Assembly (NCBI RefSeq): GCF_007290395.2
Contig: NZ_CP041656.2
Coordinates: 310,001-374,000 of the forward strand
Length of the DNA stretch: 64,000 nucleotides
Source: Bradyrhizobium cosmicum
GTDB taxonomy: Bacteria; Pseudomonadota; Alphaproteobacteria; Rhizobiales; Xanthobacteraceae
Direction of reading: 5' to 3'
In this document: positions 44,126-53,868 of the stretch, piece by piece
Numbering within the stretch: position 1 is the stretch's first letter
How the letters are laid out: each line of letters opens with the position of its first letter
Notes under the pieces: generated by a model
Told to the model about the DNA's origin: nothing
The model's input: only the letters and a program-made list of their open reading frames with translations
Database searches by the model: none
Made by a program: the position numbers and the translations under genes

Positions 44126-44545
44126 TCAGTGGTGAGCGTGATCGGCGCGATCGAGCGATTCCAGCGTCGACGCGTTGGCGCAATAGCCGTGGTAATTCTC
44201 CGCGGCGGTGCCGTCGGCGAGGTCGCGATCGCACTGCGCCTTATGCGCACAGAGCGAACAGACCCGCTCCATGTCGCGCAGCAGCAGCGGCTGCACGCGG
44301 CCTAACCCTTCAGCGCTGATGCCGAGTTGTTCCAGCATTTTCGGCAGCTCGTCGGCGGCGTGCCGGCCGTGCCGGACCAGTTCTTCGAGATCGTCAGGCG
44401 CGATCCTGAGATCGCCTGCGATTCGATCGAACTCGGAGCGGTCGAGCTGCCGCATCTCGTTCAGCTCACGGCGATGCTTCAGCCACGCGGCAAAAGACTC
44501 GATGAGATCCTGGACGATGGGATATGGCCTGTTTGCTGTGCTCAT
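44126..44545 (-). CDS. DUF6455-type cysteine-rich small protein
   Basis: 139 residues. N-terminal part (1-60) contains ESFAAWLKHRRELNEMRQLDRSEFDRIA, similar to short DUF1127 regions, then DELPKMLEQLGI, and a C-terminal Cys cluster: VCSLCAHKAQC and NYHGYC, spacing suggestive of metal or Fe-S binding as proposed for DUF6455. Function unknown. I start at ATG 44545 because GGAG lies just upstream; another ATG 12 bases earlier is possible. A decayed partial copy of this gene lies at 43530-43676, so a duplication has occurred. Confidence 0.7.
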   Translation of the reverse strand: MSTANRPYPIVQDLIESFAAWLKHRRELNEMRQLDRSEFDRIAGDLRIAPDDLEELVRHGRHAADELPKMLEQLGISAEGLGRVQPLLLRDMERVCSLCAHKAQCDRDLADGTAAENYHGYCANASTLESLDRADHAHH

Positions 44546-44660
44546 GAGGAGCTCCATTCGATCAGCGGAACTGGAGCGAGATTAGGCACAATGATGCAGC
44601 AGCGCGTTGCGCTGGATCAAATAGGGAGGCGGTGGAGTGTGGCGCGCCAGTGTCGGCTTC

Positions 44661-44780
44661 GTGTCCCGGACGCGGTGCGGCGCGAAGTGCCGCTCCGCAG
44701 ATCCGGGACCCATCTCGCCGCATCTCTGGGCCCCGGCTCAGCAGCGTATCACAGACGTGCTGCGCTGCGTCCGGGGCACG
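44661..44780. repeat. Palindromic repeat, family E
   Basis: About 120 bp with arms GTGTCCCGGACGCGG and TGCGTCCGGGGCAC and an internal hairpin GCGGCGCGAAGTGCCGC. Occupies most of the 258-base gap between the DUF6455 gene and the glycosyltransferase gene; no gene is seen in the remainder. Confidence 0.65.
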
Positions 44781-44803
44781 AGAGCGCCGTGTAGCTGACC
44801 GAG

Positions 44804-45589
44804 TTACGCGAACCGCTCCGTTGCCCACGCATACAGGCTGCCCGGAATCGGCTTCTCACCGCCACGGCCCTTGGGCGAGATGTGCAGGCCGATGATCTCG
44901 GGGTTGGTGACAAGGCCGAGATAGCTCGAGGGGTCGAAGAACAGTTTTGGCGCGGCATGCACGGCGTAGAACGATTGCTTCGGCAGCGCGCATCCCAACT
45001 CGCCGGTGCGGCGCGCGAGCGCGGTCAGCGCGGCCGGCCCGAAGATCGCAACGCGAATATCCGCAAGTCGGTTCGAACCGCCGCGCAGGCGGCGCATCAT
45101 GAAGGTGATGCGATGGCGCAGCGACAGCCAGTTCGGCGTCAGTTCCTCCTGCTCCACCAGCTCCTCGAAGGCGGCAACGATACCGTGCGCGGGCGGCAGG
45201 TAGATCACGGAATTGCCGAGCTGCCGAGGGCGCTCCCAGGCAAAGTAAGGCTTTGCCGGATCGATCTCGACGGGCTTCAGCAGCAGCACATCCGCATCGA
45301 GCCAGAGGCCGAGGCCCTTCGCCATCAGCTTCATGCGGAAGAAATCGCTGAACTGAAGCGTGGTCCAGTCGCGCCAGCTGCCGTCCGGCTGCGGCGGTCG
45401 CAAGCGTTCGGAGAAGACGTGCGGCAGGATCGCCTCGGCATCCGCATTCTCGATGCCCGCCGGCAGGCCGGGAATGGTGTCGAAGCTGTACACCGTGACC
45501 TTGTGGCCGGCCGCCAGCTGCGAGCGCAGACAGGTCTGGCGCAGTGCGTCCATCGGGCCATGCCAGAAGGTGACGATCTCGGGCAGCAT
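44804..45589 (-). CDS. Glycosyltransferase with DXD motif (capsular/mannosyl-type)
   Basis: 261 residues from the ATG 45589. N-terminal LPEIVTFWHGPMDALRQTCLRS resembles the Gly_transf_sug/GT32-like start, and LGLWLDADVLLLKPVEID (about 98-115) carries the DXD metal/nucleotide-sugar motif. It likely adds a hexose to a surface glycan. A TTG at 45619 would add 10 residues but sits on the leuD terminator stem. It is downstream of leuD on the same strand but separated by a strong terminator, so it needs its own promoter. Confidence 0.7.
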   Translation of the reverse strand: MLPEIVTFWHGPMDALRQTCLRSQLAAGHKVTVYSFDTIPGLPAGIENADAEAILPHVFSERLRPPQPDGSWRDWTTLQFSDFFRMKLMAKGLGLWLDADVLLLKPVEIDPAKPYFAWERPRQLGNSVIYLPPAHGIVAAFEELVEQEELTPNWLSLRHRITFMMRRLRGGSNRLADIRVAIFGPAALTALARRTGELGCALPKQSFYAVHAAPKLFFDPSSYLGLVTNPEIIGLHISPKGRGGEKPIPGSLYAWATERFA

Positions 45590-45621
45590 GCGTGCAGCTA
45601 TACGGGAGAACGAGGGCAAAT

Positions 45622-45652
45622 AAAAAGCCCCGGCACGCGTGGCGCCGGGGCT
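45622..45652 (-). terminator. Intrinsic terminator after leuD
   Basis: On the minus strand the stem AGCCCCGGC / GCCGGGGCT is followed by a T run (TTTTTATTT), 19 bases after the leuD stop codon. Confidence 0.88.
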
Positions 45653-45670
45653 CCAGACGAAAACCTGCGA

Positions 45671-46276
45671 TCAGGCCCAGGCGCGTTCGTGCTTGAGCTT
45701 CTCTTCGTAGGTGTCGATGGACGACTTCTTTTCCATCGTCAGACCGATGTCGTCGAGGCCGTTGATCAGGCAGTGCTTGCGGAACGGGTCGATCTCGAAC
45801 TTGACCTTGCCGCCGTCGGGACCGCGGATCTCTTGGTTCGGCAGGTCGATCGTCAGCGTCGCGTTGGCGCCGCGCTCGGCGTCGTCGAACAGCTTGTCGA
45901 GGTCTTCCTGACTAACGCGGATCGGCAGAATGCCGTTCTTGAAGCAGTTGTTGTAGAAGATGTCGCCGAACGAGGTCGAGATCACGCAGCGGATGCCGAA
46001 ATCGAGCAGCGCCCAGGGCGCATGCTCGCGGCTCGAGCCGCAGCCGAAATTGTCGCCGGCCACCAGCACCTTTGCATTGCGATAGGCGGGCTGGTTGAGC
46101 ACGAAATCCGGATTCTCGCTGCCGTCGTCCTTGTAGCGCTGCTCGGAGAAGAGCCCCTTGCCAAGGCCGGTGCGCTTGATGGTCTTGAGGTACTGCTTCG
46201 GAATGATCATGTCGGTGTCGACATTGATGATCTTCAGCGGCGCCGCGACGCCTTCCAGCGTGGTGAACTTGTCCAT
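45671..46276 (-). CDS. leuD: 3-isopropylmalate dehydratase small subunit
   Basis: 201 residues. With LeuC it isomerises 2- to 3-isopropylmalate. The swivelling-domain signature [20 protein letters not shown] lies around 72-91, and [11 protein letters not shown] near 26-36. Ends with a classic terminator. leuC is 3.5 kb upstream on the same strand, so the two subunits are not adjacent here. Confidence 0.96.
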   Translation of the reverse strand: MDKFTTLEGVAAPLKIINVDTDMIIPKQYLKTIKRTGLGKGLFSEQRYKDDGSENPDFVLNQPAYRNAKVLVAGDNFGCGSSREHAPWALLDFGIRCVISTSFGDIFYNNCFKNGILPIRVSQEDLDKLFDDAERGANATLTIDLPNQEIRGPDGGKVKFEIDPFRKHCLINGLDDIGLTMEKKSSIDTYEEKLKHERAWA

Positions 46277-46381
46277 GTCAGGCTTCCCGGTTTCAAGTCA
46301 GGGAGGGCTATTTAGCCCGGTTGGCATACAAATCCTAGGCCGGATTCGGCAGGCCTAAGGGGCGTAAATCGGGGTTCGTCA

Positions 46382-46951
46382 TCAGCCCGGCGGCGCCATG
46401 GAGTCGGGGACAAAGCCGGTCGGCAGGCCGTCGATGCTCTTCATGTTCTTCAGGCCCCAGTATTTTCGCAGATTGTTGACGCTCTGCGCCGTCCAGTAAC
46501 GCACGAGGCTGCCGCGCTCCTGTCTGTAGTCGAACAGCGGCACGCCCATGCCGCATGACGTCTGCACCAGGTCGACCGAAAGGCGCACGATTTGGCGGGC
46601 GCCTGCCATGTCCTCGAACTCAGGAGCGAGATCACCGTATTCCGGCGTGCCGCGCATGAGCGATCGGCCCTGGCCGCAGAGCCGCAGGATCACCGGATCG
46701 CCTTCGAAGGCGCAAAACATGATGGTCAGCCGCTTGTCGTCGGAGGCGACGAGGTGGGCGCGGGTCTCGCTGCCGCTGCCGGTGCAATCGAGGTAGGCGA
46801 CGTCAGTCTCTCCGAGCACCCGGAACGACGACAGGCCTTTCGGAGACACGTTGATGCGCCCCTTCGGTGGGGCGCTCGCGACAAAGAAAATCTTCTGCCG
46901 CTCGATGAAAGCCCGGTGCGCCGGTTCGATCCTCGCGAACTGCCTGCCCAT
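46382..46951 (-). CDS. Pyridoxamine 5'-phosphate oxidase-family FMN-binding protein
   Basis: 189 residues. Split-barrel fold: FARIEPAHRAFIERQKIFFVASAPP at 5-29, GRINVSPKGLSSFRVLGE at about 32-49, and SKRL-like DDKRLTIMFCAFEGDPVILRL near 75-95. Related to the SQR/PpoxX flavoproteins; substrate unknown. It is divergent from the XRE regulator at 47045; the arrangement (regulator and flavoprotein sharing a promoter region) suggests control. I chose the ATG at 46951. Confidence 0.72.
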   Translation of the reverse strand: MGRQFARIEPAHRAFIERQKIFFVASAPPKGRINVSPKGLSSFRVLGETDVAYLDCTGSGSETRAHLVASDDKRLTIMFCAFEGDPVILRLCGQGRSLMRGTPEYGDLAPEFEDMAGARQIVRLSVDLVQTSCGMGVPLFDYRQERGSLVRYWTAQSVNNLRKYWGLKNMKSIDGLPTGFVPDSMAPPG

Positions 46952-47025
46952 GCCCGTCCGTCCTTTCAGTGGCACCTCATCGAAGACCTAGCATGGCTTA
47001 GATACCCGTTTAAGAGGAAATGTTA

Positions 47026-47042
47026 TGCTGGTATAAATAGCA
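47026..47042 (+). promoter_or_regulatory. Inverted repeat at the start of the XRE gene, overlapping a possible -10 element
   Basis: Arms TGCT / AGCA frame GGTATAAAT, two bases ahead of the regulator ATG. TATAAAT would fit a -10 box, giving a transcript that begins at or next to the ATG. Two very short upstream frames (starting at 47020 and 47025) end within a few codons. Confidence 0.4.
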
Positions 47043-47044
47043 CC

Positions 47045-47857
47045 ATGAAGAGATCAGATCCGATCGCTCCGGCTCTCTCGTTGAGCGCCTTCCTGCGGGC
47101 GCTCCGAGAGCGCCAGTCTCCGGCAGAATTCGGCCTCGCCGCCGGACCGCGACGGCGCACCCCCGGCCTTCGGCGCGAGGAGGTCGCTCAGCTCTGCGGA
47201 TTGAGCGTCACCTGGTACACCTGGATCGAGCAGGGGCGCGATGTGTCCGTCTCTGCGTCGACACTTGCACGCCTGGCGCGCGGATTGCGCCTGTCACGCG
47301 CCGAGCGCAGCTATCTGTTCGAAGTTGCGGGCAAACGCGATTCCGAGCGACCGGACCACAGGGACGATCCACCCGAGAGCGTGCTGGCCTGCGTCGATGC
47401 GATCGATGGTCCCGCCTACATCCTCGATCGCACTTGGAGCGCACGCCGTTGGAATGCGAAAGCGTCCCAGCTGTTTGCAGGATGGCTCGATGAGGACGGC
47501 GAGAAAAATCTCCTGCGCTACATCTTCGTCAGGCCTGAGGCTCGAACTCTCATCCTCGACTGGGTCTCCCGTGCGCATCGCGTCGTCGCAGAGTTCCGTG
47601 CCGCGGTGACAGCCTATTCCGACGATCCGGAGATTCGCCGGATCGTCGAGGAACTGAGACTTGGAAGCCCCGACTTCCAGCGCTGCTGGGAGACGCAGGG
47701 GGTTCTGGCACGCGAAGGCGGCGAACGCGCGTTCAATCATCCGACCATGGGGCTGCTGCACTATCAGCAGGTGTCGCTGTCTCTCGCGGGCTGGCCCGAC
47801 TATCGACTGACGATGCTTCTGCCTGCGCCAGCCGGTGAGGAGGACTACTCCGCCTGA
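47045..47857 (+). CDS. XRE-family HTH transcription regulator with MmyB-like ligand domain
   Basis: 270 residues. HTH at about 34-80 (PGLRREEVAQLCGLSVTWYTWIEQGRDVSVSASTLARLARGL), followed by an MmyB-like C-terminal domain (from about 105: VDAIDGPAYILDRTWSARRWN; ends LSLAGWPDYRLTMLLP). MmyB regulators bind antibiotic-like or fatty-acid ligands in actinobacteria and occur widely. Divergent from the FMN-binding oxidase-like protein, the probable target. The 3' end overlaps the convergent zincin gene by 13 bases. ATG is poorly preceded by a ribosome site, consistent with a leaderless message. Confidence 0.85.
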   Translation: MKRSDPIAPALSLSAFLRALRERQSPAEFGLAAGPRRRTPGLRREEVAQLCGLSVTWYTWIEQGRDVSVSASTLARLARGLRLSRAERSYLFEVAGKRDSERPDHRDDPPESVLACVDAIDGPAYILDRTWSARRWNAKASQLFAGWLDEDGEKNLLRYIFVRPEARTLILDWVSRAHRVVAEFRAAVTAYSDDPEIRRIVEELRLGSPDFQRCWETQGVLAREGGERAFNHPTMGLLHYQQVSLSLAGWPDYRLTMLLPAPAGEEDYSA

Positions 47858-48243
47858 GCCTCGATCGCGGCCATATCGTCGTCCGACAGGCCGAAATGGT
47901 GGCCGATCTCGTGGATCAGGACGTGGCGGACGATGTGGCCGAGGCTTTCGTCGTGCTCGGCCCAGTAATCCAGGATCGGCCGGCGATAGAGCCAGACCAT
48001 GTTGGGCAGCCGCGCCACGTCGCCCAGGCTTTGCTGGGGCAGGCCGACGCCCTGGAACAGGCCGAGCAGGTCGAACTCGCTCTCGCACTCCATCTCGTCC
48101 ATGACCTCTTCGGTCGGGAAGTCGTCGACACGGAGGATCACGCCCTCGCAGAGAGCGCGAAACTCCGCCGGCAGGCGATCGAAGATGTCATGCGCGGTCG
48201 CTTCCATCTCGGCCAGCGAGGGCGCTTTCAATTCAGTCCACAT
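47845..48243 (-). CDS. Zincin-like metallopeptidase family protein
   Basis: 132 residues. The zinc-binding motif HEIGHHFGLSDDD at about 112-124 is HExxHxxGxxD, and the strand FRALCEGVILRVDDFP lies near 28-43. This matches the zincin_1/DUF1025-type small metallopeptidases, common in alphaproteobacteria; its substrate is unknown. Overlaps the stop region of the XRE gene on the opposite strand. Confidence 0.82.
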   Translation of the reverse strand: MWTELKAPSLAEMEATAHDIFDRLPAEFRALCEGVILRVDDFPTEEVMDEMECESEFDLLGLFQGVGLPQQSLGDVARLPNMVWLYRRPILDYWAEHDESLGHIVRHVLIHEIGHHFGLSDDDMAAIEAQAE

Positions 48244-48369
48244 ATACGCCTCTTAGCGCGGGTTCCCAGGCGATGCATCCGGCTTTATAGGATCGGGGCG
48301 TTGACGTCGCGCGTGAAAACGAGGAGCGTACGGCGCCTCAAGGGGTTGGCTCACGTGGGTGGTGGTACG

Positions 48370-48684
48370 ATGCGGGCGGGAACAGCGGTTCTGGTTCTAC
48401 TGTGCATGGGGTTGTTTTCGCAGTTTTGCGTTGGCGCCGAAGCCCAGACGGTTGGCGCCGAAGTCCGCATGGCCCAGGCGGCCTCGCCCGATGCTCCGCC
48501 GCCGCGCAAGCGGCGCCCGCCCCGGCTCCGCGTCACGCCCTATTACAGCCCTGACGGCGTCTATCCGCGCTACAACCCGGGGCCGGATGCGGTCCGCGAA
48601 TGCAACGCCACCTATGTGCAGGAATACCGCCCCAGCGGCACGGTGATCGTGCCGCATATGAGCTGCTACTGGCGCCGGGGCTGA
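48370..48684 (+). CDS. Small secreted protein, unknown
   Basis: 104 residues. Signal peptide 1-26 (ends AEAQ), then a basic Pro/Arg-rich stretch (DAPPPRKRRPPRLRV) and a Tyr-rich C-terminus with two Cys (RECNATYVQEYRPSGTVIVPHMSCYWRRG). No family recognised. First of three small secreted proteins on this strand (also at 48748 and 49159); spacing of 60 to 150 bases suggests separate or loosely linked transcription. Confidence 0.6.
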   Translation: MRAGTAVLVLLCMGLFSQFCVGAEAQTVGAEVRMAQAASPDAPPPRKRRPPRLRVTPYYSPDGVYPRYNPGPDAVRECNATYVQEYRPSGTVIVPHMSCYWRRG

Positions 48685-48747
48685 GGCGCCCTCAATTCGC
48701 GTGTCGCGCGCCGATGATGCGCCATGTTGCAAGCGGAGGTCGTCGTC

Positions 48748-49008
48748 ATGACGAGATGGATCGCATTGGCCATTGCTGTCGGGCTTGCCGCAGGCCTGCC
48801 TCACGCTTCTGCTGCACACAGAGTGACGAAGCTGCCGGATGCTGCGGCGGGGCGCGCGGTGTTCGATGGGCGACACCATGTGCGGTCCGACACCGTGCGG
48901 TACTCTCCGCGTCCTGATCCGCATTATTACGCGCGGCCCGTATTCTACCGTCCCTATCCCTACGCTGTGCCCGCGCCGTTCGTGTTCGGCTTCGGGCCGT
49001 GGTGGTGA
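48748..49008 (+). CDS. Small secreted Tyr/Pro-rich protein, unknown
   Basis: 86 residues from ATG 48748 (a start at 48724 would add eight). Signal peptide 1-22 (ends ASAA), mature part rich in His, Arg, Tyr and Pro (HHVRSDTVRYSPRPDPHYYARPVF), ending FVFGFGPWW. No domain recognised. Second of a run of three small secreted proteins. Confidence 0.55.
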   Translation: MTRWIALAIAVGLAAGLPHASAAHRVTKLPDAAAGRAVFDGRHHVRSDTVRYSPRPDPHYYARPVFYRPYPYAVPAPFVFGFGPWW

Positions 49009-49158
49009 CGTCTCGCGCGTTGCGAGGGCGCCGTTCATTCATGAGGCGTTCACGTCGCTGTCCCTAATTTCATCTTGGGAGCGACCGCAAATGAACAGTG
49101 TTGGTACGAGCGCAGGCGCTGCGCCGCAGTTCCGCTGTTCAGATTCAGGGAGAATTCC

Positions 49159-49698
49159 ATGCTGAGAGTTTTAGGTCTCGGGACCCGCCCGATGCGCTTG
49201 CTCGGGCTCGCGGCCGTGGCCACGCTGTTGCTGTCGGGCGGAACCGCGCGTCGTGCAGAAGCGATGACGCCGATCAATCCGACGGCGTTGCCGGCGGCGA
49301 AGGCTGCAAGCGACGACATGATCACGCAAGTGCGCCACGGCGGTGGTGGGCCTGGCGGGCATGGTGGCGGCTTTCACGGCGGCGGAGGTTTTCGCGGCGG
49401 TGGCTTCCACGGTGGCGGGGCGCATTTCGGTGGCTTCCGCGGCGGCGGCTTTCGCGCTGCGCCCGTCTTTCATGGTGGCGGCTATCGCTATGGCGGAATG
49501 CATCGCCACGGCGGATTTCACCGCTACGGAGTCTATCGCCCGCACTACTACGGTCATCGCCATTTCCACCGGCGCTATTACGGCGGCTACTATCCCTATT
49601 ACAGCTATCCGCGCCGCTGCCGCGTGATCTGGACCTATTACGGCCCGCGCCGCGTCTGCCGCTGGCATCGCTGGCACCATCCGTACCGCTATTGGTGA
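49159..49698 (+). CDS. Glycine/histidine/tyrosine-rich secreted protein
   Basis: 179 residues. Signal peptide roughly 1-35 (ends RRAEA), then a spacer, then a GGGGPGGHGGG/FHGGG/FRGGG repeat region (about 60-105) followed by HRHFHRRYYGGYYPYYSYP and a Cys-containing basic tail (RRCRVIWTYYGPRRVCRWHRWHH). Extracellular or surface protein of unknown role; the His/Tyr richness would suit metal binding. Start ATG 49159 follows AGGGAGAATTCC. Ends at a convergent terminator with leuC. Confidence 0.65.
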   Translation: MLRVLGLGTRPMRLLGLAAVATLLLSGGTARRAEAMTPINPTALPAAKAASDDMITQVRHGGGGPGGHGGGFHGGGGFRGGGFHGGGAHFGGFRGGGFRAAPVFHGGGYRYGGMHRHGGFHRYGVYRPHYYGHRHFHRRYYGGYYPYYSYPRRCRVIWTYYGPRRVCRWHRWHHPYRYW

Positions 49699-49713
49699 GC
49701 ACGGTTCGAAATG

Positions 49714-49742
49714 AAAAGGGCGCCTACGACGGCGCCCTTTTT
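49714..49742. terminator. Bidirectional intrinsic terminator
   Basis: Stem AAAAGGGCGCC / GGCGCCCTTTT with loop TACGAC; A run on one side and T run on the other, between the Gly/His-rich gene and leuC, which are convergent. Confidence 0.9.
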
Positions 49743-49768
49743 GCGTTAGTGCCTTCGGAGGAAGTGGC

Positions 49769-51175
<1,407 letters not shown>

Positions 51176-51250
51176 GAGCTTGAGCTCCGGAATGTGTGTC
51201 AGCGAAGAGCGCGGGTGGCGCGCCGGGCAACAAAATCGTCAGCGCAGCTT

Positions 51251-51358
51251 TTAGGCTGCGCGCGTAAGCTCTGACGTTGCCGAGGTCGCGAAGCGTCCGA
51301 AGAACCGGCCGGGCAGCCGCGAGCGATCGTCGATGACGACGCGCTTGACGGGCTCCAT
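51251..51358 (-). CDS. Possible 35-codon small ORF upstream of leuC
   Basis: On the minus strand it reads MEPVKRVVIDDRSRLPGRFF, then GRFATSATSELTRAA. It has no leucine run, so it is not an obvious leucine attenuator peptide. A GCTATATATTC stretch (51385-51394, minus sense) upstream could be a -10 region. The composition (basic plus Arg/Phe) is consistent with a small protein, but coding is unproven; it may be part of the leader of leuC. Confidence 0.3.
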   Translation of the reverse strand: MEPVKRVVIDDRSRLPGRFFGRFATSATSELTRAA

Positions 51359-51443
51359 GCTGGTCTGATCTGGAAACATTCTACGAATATATAGCAGGCC
51401 GAACCGGAATCGCGAGGGCTTTGACGCGCACGGCTGACGCAAC

Positions 51444-51474
51444 AAAAAAGCGCGGGGTTTTGCCCCGCGCTTTT
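51444..51474 (-). terminator. Intrinsic terminator after rplS
   Basis: Stem AAAAGCGCGGGG / CCCCGCGCTTTT around TTTTG, with A/T runs on both ends, just downstream of rplS on the minus strand. The rest of 51176-51443 holds the leuC leader. Confidence 0.9.
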
Positions 51475-51496
51475 GGAAACTCGATTGTAGCGGAGC

Positions 51497-51877
51497 TTAC
51501 TCGTTCACGGCCTTGGCGTGCTCGGTCTTCTCGACGATACGAGCCGACTTGCCGCGCAGCTGGCGCAGGTAATAAAGCTTGGCGCGACGCACCTTGCCGC
51601 GACGCACCACCTTGATCGAGTCGATCATCGGCGACATCACCGGGAACACGCGCTCAACGCCCTCGCCATAGGAGATCTTGCGGACCGTGAAGCTCTCGTT
51701 GAGGCCACCGCCGGAACGGCCGATGCAGACGCCTTCATAGGCCTGCACGCGGGTACGCTCGCCTTCGACCACCTTGACGTTGACGATCACGGTGTCGCCG
51801 GGGCCGAACTCCGGAATCTCCTTGTTGGCGGAGAGCTTGTCGAATTGCTCTTTTTCGAGCTGTTGGATCAGGTTCAT
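51497..51877 (-). CDS. rplS: Ribosomal protein bL19
   Basis: 126 residues. [15 protein letters not shown] at the N-terminus, [15 protein letters not shown] at about 22-36, and [20 protein letters not shown] near 72-91, the bL19 signature. Sits at the 30S-50S interface. Last gene of the ffh-rpsP-rimM-trmD-rplS group; a 109-base gap separates it from trmD and it ends in a strong terminator. Confidence 0.97.
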   Translation of the reverse strand: MNLIQQLEKEQFDKLSANKEIPEFGPGDTVIVNVKVVEGERTRVQAYEGVCIGRSGGGLNESFTVRKISYGEGVERVFPVMSPMIDSIKVVRRGKVRRAKLYYLRQLRGKSARIVEKTEHAKAVNE

Positions 51878-51986
51878 GGGTAAATCTCCATCGGCGCGCC
51901 CAGCCTTGGAAACGGGGGCTGCGCGAAATTCGTTTATCCAGCCATTGCGGATGTGGCCGCTCCTATAAGGCAAGCCGGAGCGTTTG

Positions 51987-52742
51987 TCACCCGTCTGTCT
52001 TGTCTTTTGGCGTTTTTTGGCGGCCGGCCCGATTCGCCAGCTTGGGTGGGACCTTAGCCCATAAATCAGGCCGCCGGGCCGCCGTCAGGGCCTCGGACTG
52101 CGCTCGCCGCCAGGCGGCCACCTTGGCATGGTCGCCAGAGGTCAGTATCTCCGGGATCGCAGCCCCCTCGAACAGCTGCGGGCGGGTGTATTGGGGGTAT
52201 TCGAGCAGGCCGTCCGAAAAGCTCTCCTCGGTTCCCGAGGCTTCCTTGCCCATCACGCCCGGCAGCAGCCGGACGCAGGCGTCGATCAGCGCCAGGGCGG
52301 CGATTTCGCCCCCCGACAGCACGTAATCGCCGATCGAGACTTCCTCCAGGCTCCGCCCGTCGATCACCCGCTGGTCGACCCCCTCGAACCGCCCGCAGAC
52401 GATCAGGGGCCCTGAACCCTTCGCGAGCTCAGTGACGCGGGCCTGGGTCAATGGCCGACCGCGCGGGCTCATCAGGAGGCAGGGACGCCCAGGGCCGATC
52501 TCCGCGGCATCGATCGCGGCGGCCAGAACGTCCGCCCGCAGCACCATGCCCGGCCCGCCGCCAGCCGGGGTGTCGTCGACGCTGCGATGGCGATCGGTGG
52601 CCGAGGCACGGATGTCCCGCGCCTCGATCTCCCAGAGACCGGAGGCCAGCGCCCGGCCGGCCAGGCTCACGCCGAGCGGTCCCGGAAACATCTCCGGAAA
52701 CAGCGTCAGCACCGTCGCGCGCCAGGGTGAGGGATTGGTCAT
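51987..52742 (-). CDS. trmD: tRNA (guanine37-N1)-methyltransferase
   Basis: 251 residues. SPOUT enzyme that methylates G37 next to the anticodon. Conserved parts: [19 protein letters not shown] at 9-27, [13 protein letters not shown] near 59-71, [13 protein letters not shown] near 110-122 and the trefoil-knot SAM site [19 protein letters not shown] near 131-149. ATG 52742 is 27 bases before repeat D1, which separates it from rimM. Confidence 0.96.
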   Translation of the reverse strand: MTNPSPWRATVLTLFPEMFPGPLGVSLAGRALASGLWEIEARDIRASATDRHRSVDDTPAGGGPGMVLRADVLAAAIDAAEIGPGRPCLLMSPRGRPLTQARVTELAKGSGPLIVCGRFEGVDQRVIDGRSLEEVSIGDYVLSGGEIAALALIDACVRLLPGVMGKEASGTEESFSDGLLEYPQYTRPQLFEGAAIPEILTSGDHAKVAAWRRAQSEALTAARRPDLWAKVPPKLANRAGRQKTPKDKTDG

Positions 52743-52757
52743 TGGATCTCAGTTGTT

Positions 52758-52898
52758 GTCGTCCCGGACAAGCGCAGCGAAGCGGAGCGCAGATCCGGGA
52801 TCCATAACGACCGCATTTCGTTTTGCGATGGCTGGAGCCGCCAGCTTAGCCAAAAACCACGTCTCGTGGTTATGGGTCCCCGCGTTCGCGGGGACGAC
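52758..52898. repeat. MITE-like palindromic element, family D copy 1
   Basis: 141 bp beginning GTCGTCCCGG and ending CGGGGACGAC, with an inner pair GGATCCATAAC / GGTTATGGGTCC. Copies at 56882-57017 and 60921-61060 have the same layout. This one is inside the rimM-trmD operon and overlaps the last 29 bases of rimM. Confidence 0.8.
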
Positions 52899-53427
52899 CC
52901 GTGGATAGGACTTCGTCCTTGTCCTCGCCCTCGATCTCCTGCGGCAGCCCGATGATCACGCGGCCGCCGGCGAGATCGACTTCCGGCACCACCGCGTTGG
53001 TGAACGGCAGCAGCATCGTCGCGCCTTTCGGCGGGGCGATCTCGATGATGTCGCCGGCGCCGAAATTATGGATCGCGAGCACGCGGCCGAGCGCCTCGCC
53101 GTCCGTGGTGACGGCGGCGAGACCGATCAGATCGGTGTGGTAATATTCGTCCGCGTCGGTCGCGGGCAGCTTGTCCCGTGCGACGTAAAGCTCGATGCCG
53201 TTGAGCCGTTCGGCCTCATCGCGGGTCGCGACGCCCTTGAACGTCGCGACCAGATGGTCTTTCGCTTCGCGCGCCGTTGCTACCTCGAACTGGCGCTTGC
53301 CGTCCTTGGACAGCAGCGGACCATAGCGCTTCACGGCAAAGGGATCTTCGGTGAAGGTCCACAGCTTGACCGCGCCGCGCACACCATGCGCGGCGCCGAT
53401 CCGCGCGACGCAGACCAGCGCCGACAT
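52870..53427 (-). CDS. rimM: Ribosome maturation factor RimM
   Basis: 185 residues. N-terminal RimM barrel ([19 protein letters not shown] at 5-23) and a C-terminal PRC-barrel domain (about 100-170; [33 protein letters not shown]). Helps 16S processing with S19. Its last nine residues (GRPRERGDP) and stop codon lie inside repeat D1, so the C-terminus after EVLST is repeat-derived. Nine bases separate it from rpsP; a 127-base gap (the repeat) separates it from trmD. Confidence 0.95.
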   Translation of the reverse strand: MSALVCVARIGAAHGVRGAVKLWTFTEDPFAVKRYGPLLSKDGKRQFEVATAREAKDHLVATFKGVATRDEAERLNGIELYVARDKLPATDADEYYHTDLIGLAAVTTDGEALGRVLAIHNFGAGDIIEIAPPKGATMLLPFTNAVVPEVDLAGGRVIIGLPQEIEGEDKDEVLSTGRPRERGDP

Positions 53428-53436
53428 GGTCTGGCC

Positions 53437-53769
53437 TTAACCCTTTGCGGCGGCTTCGGCCTGCGCCTTGCGCTCCTTGCGCGGCACGGCCTTTTCCGGA
53501 TTGCTACGCGCTTCGCGCTTCTTGACGCCGGCGGCATCGAGGAAACGCGACACGCGGTCCGACGGCTGCGCGCCCTTGGCGAGCCAGGCCTTCACCTTGT
53601 CCATGTCGAGCTTCAGGCGGGTCTCGTTGTCCTTCGGCAGCAGCGGGTTGAAATAGCCGAGACGCTCGATGAAGCGGCCATCGCGGGGAAAGCGGGAGTC
53701 GGCGACGACGACGTGGTAGACGGGACGTTTCTTGGTGCCTGCGCGGGCGAGGCGGATAACGACGGACAT
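53437..53769 (-). CDS. rpsP: Ribosomal protein bS16
   Basis: 110 residues. N-terminal [23 protein letters not shown] is the bS16 signature, followed by [13 protein letters not shown] and a Lys/Ala-rich C-terminus ([18 protein letters not shown]) that extends beyond E. coli S16 (82 residues), as is common in alphaproteobacteria. ATG is preceded by GAAGGAGAACTGA. Gene order ffh-rpsP-rimM is conserved. Confidence 0.97.
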   Translation of the reverse strand: MSVVIRLARAGTKKRPVYHVVVADSRFPRDGRFIERLGYFNPLLPKDNETRLKLDMDKVKAWLAKGAQPSDRVSRFLDAAGVKKREARSNPEKAVPRKERKAQAEAAAKG

Positions 53770-53868
53770 TCAGTTCTCCTTCGAAGTACGGTTTGCAAAG
53801 TACGTTTTGTTCGGTTGATTGGTATTCCGCGTTGCGCGAGACCGGTGCGATCCCGTGCGACGAATTCC

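Noticed and set aside
52758..52898. Family D element as the trmD promoter
   Set aside because: No -35/-10-like pair stands out in it; the operon order suggests read-through, so promoter function was not claimed.
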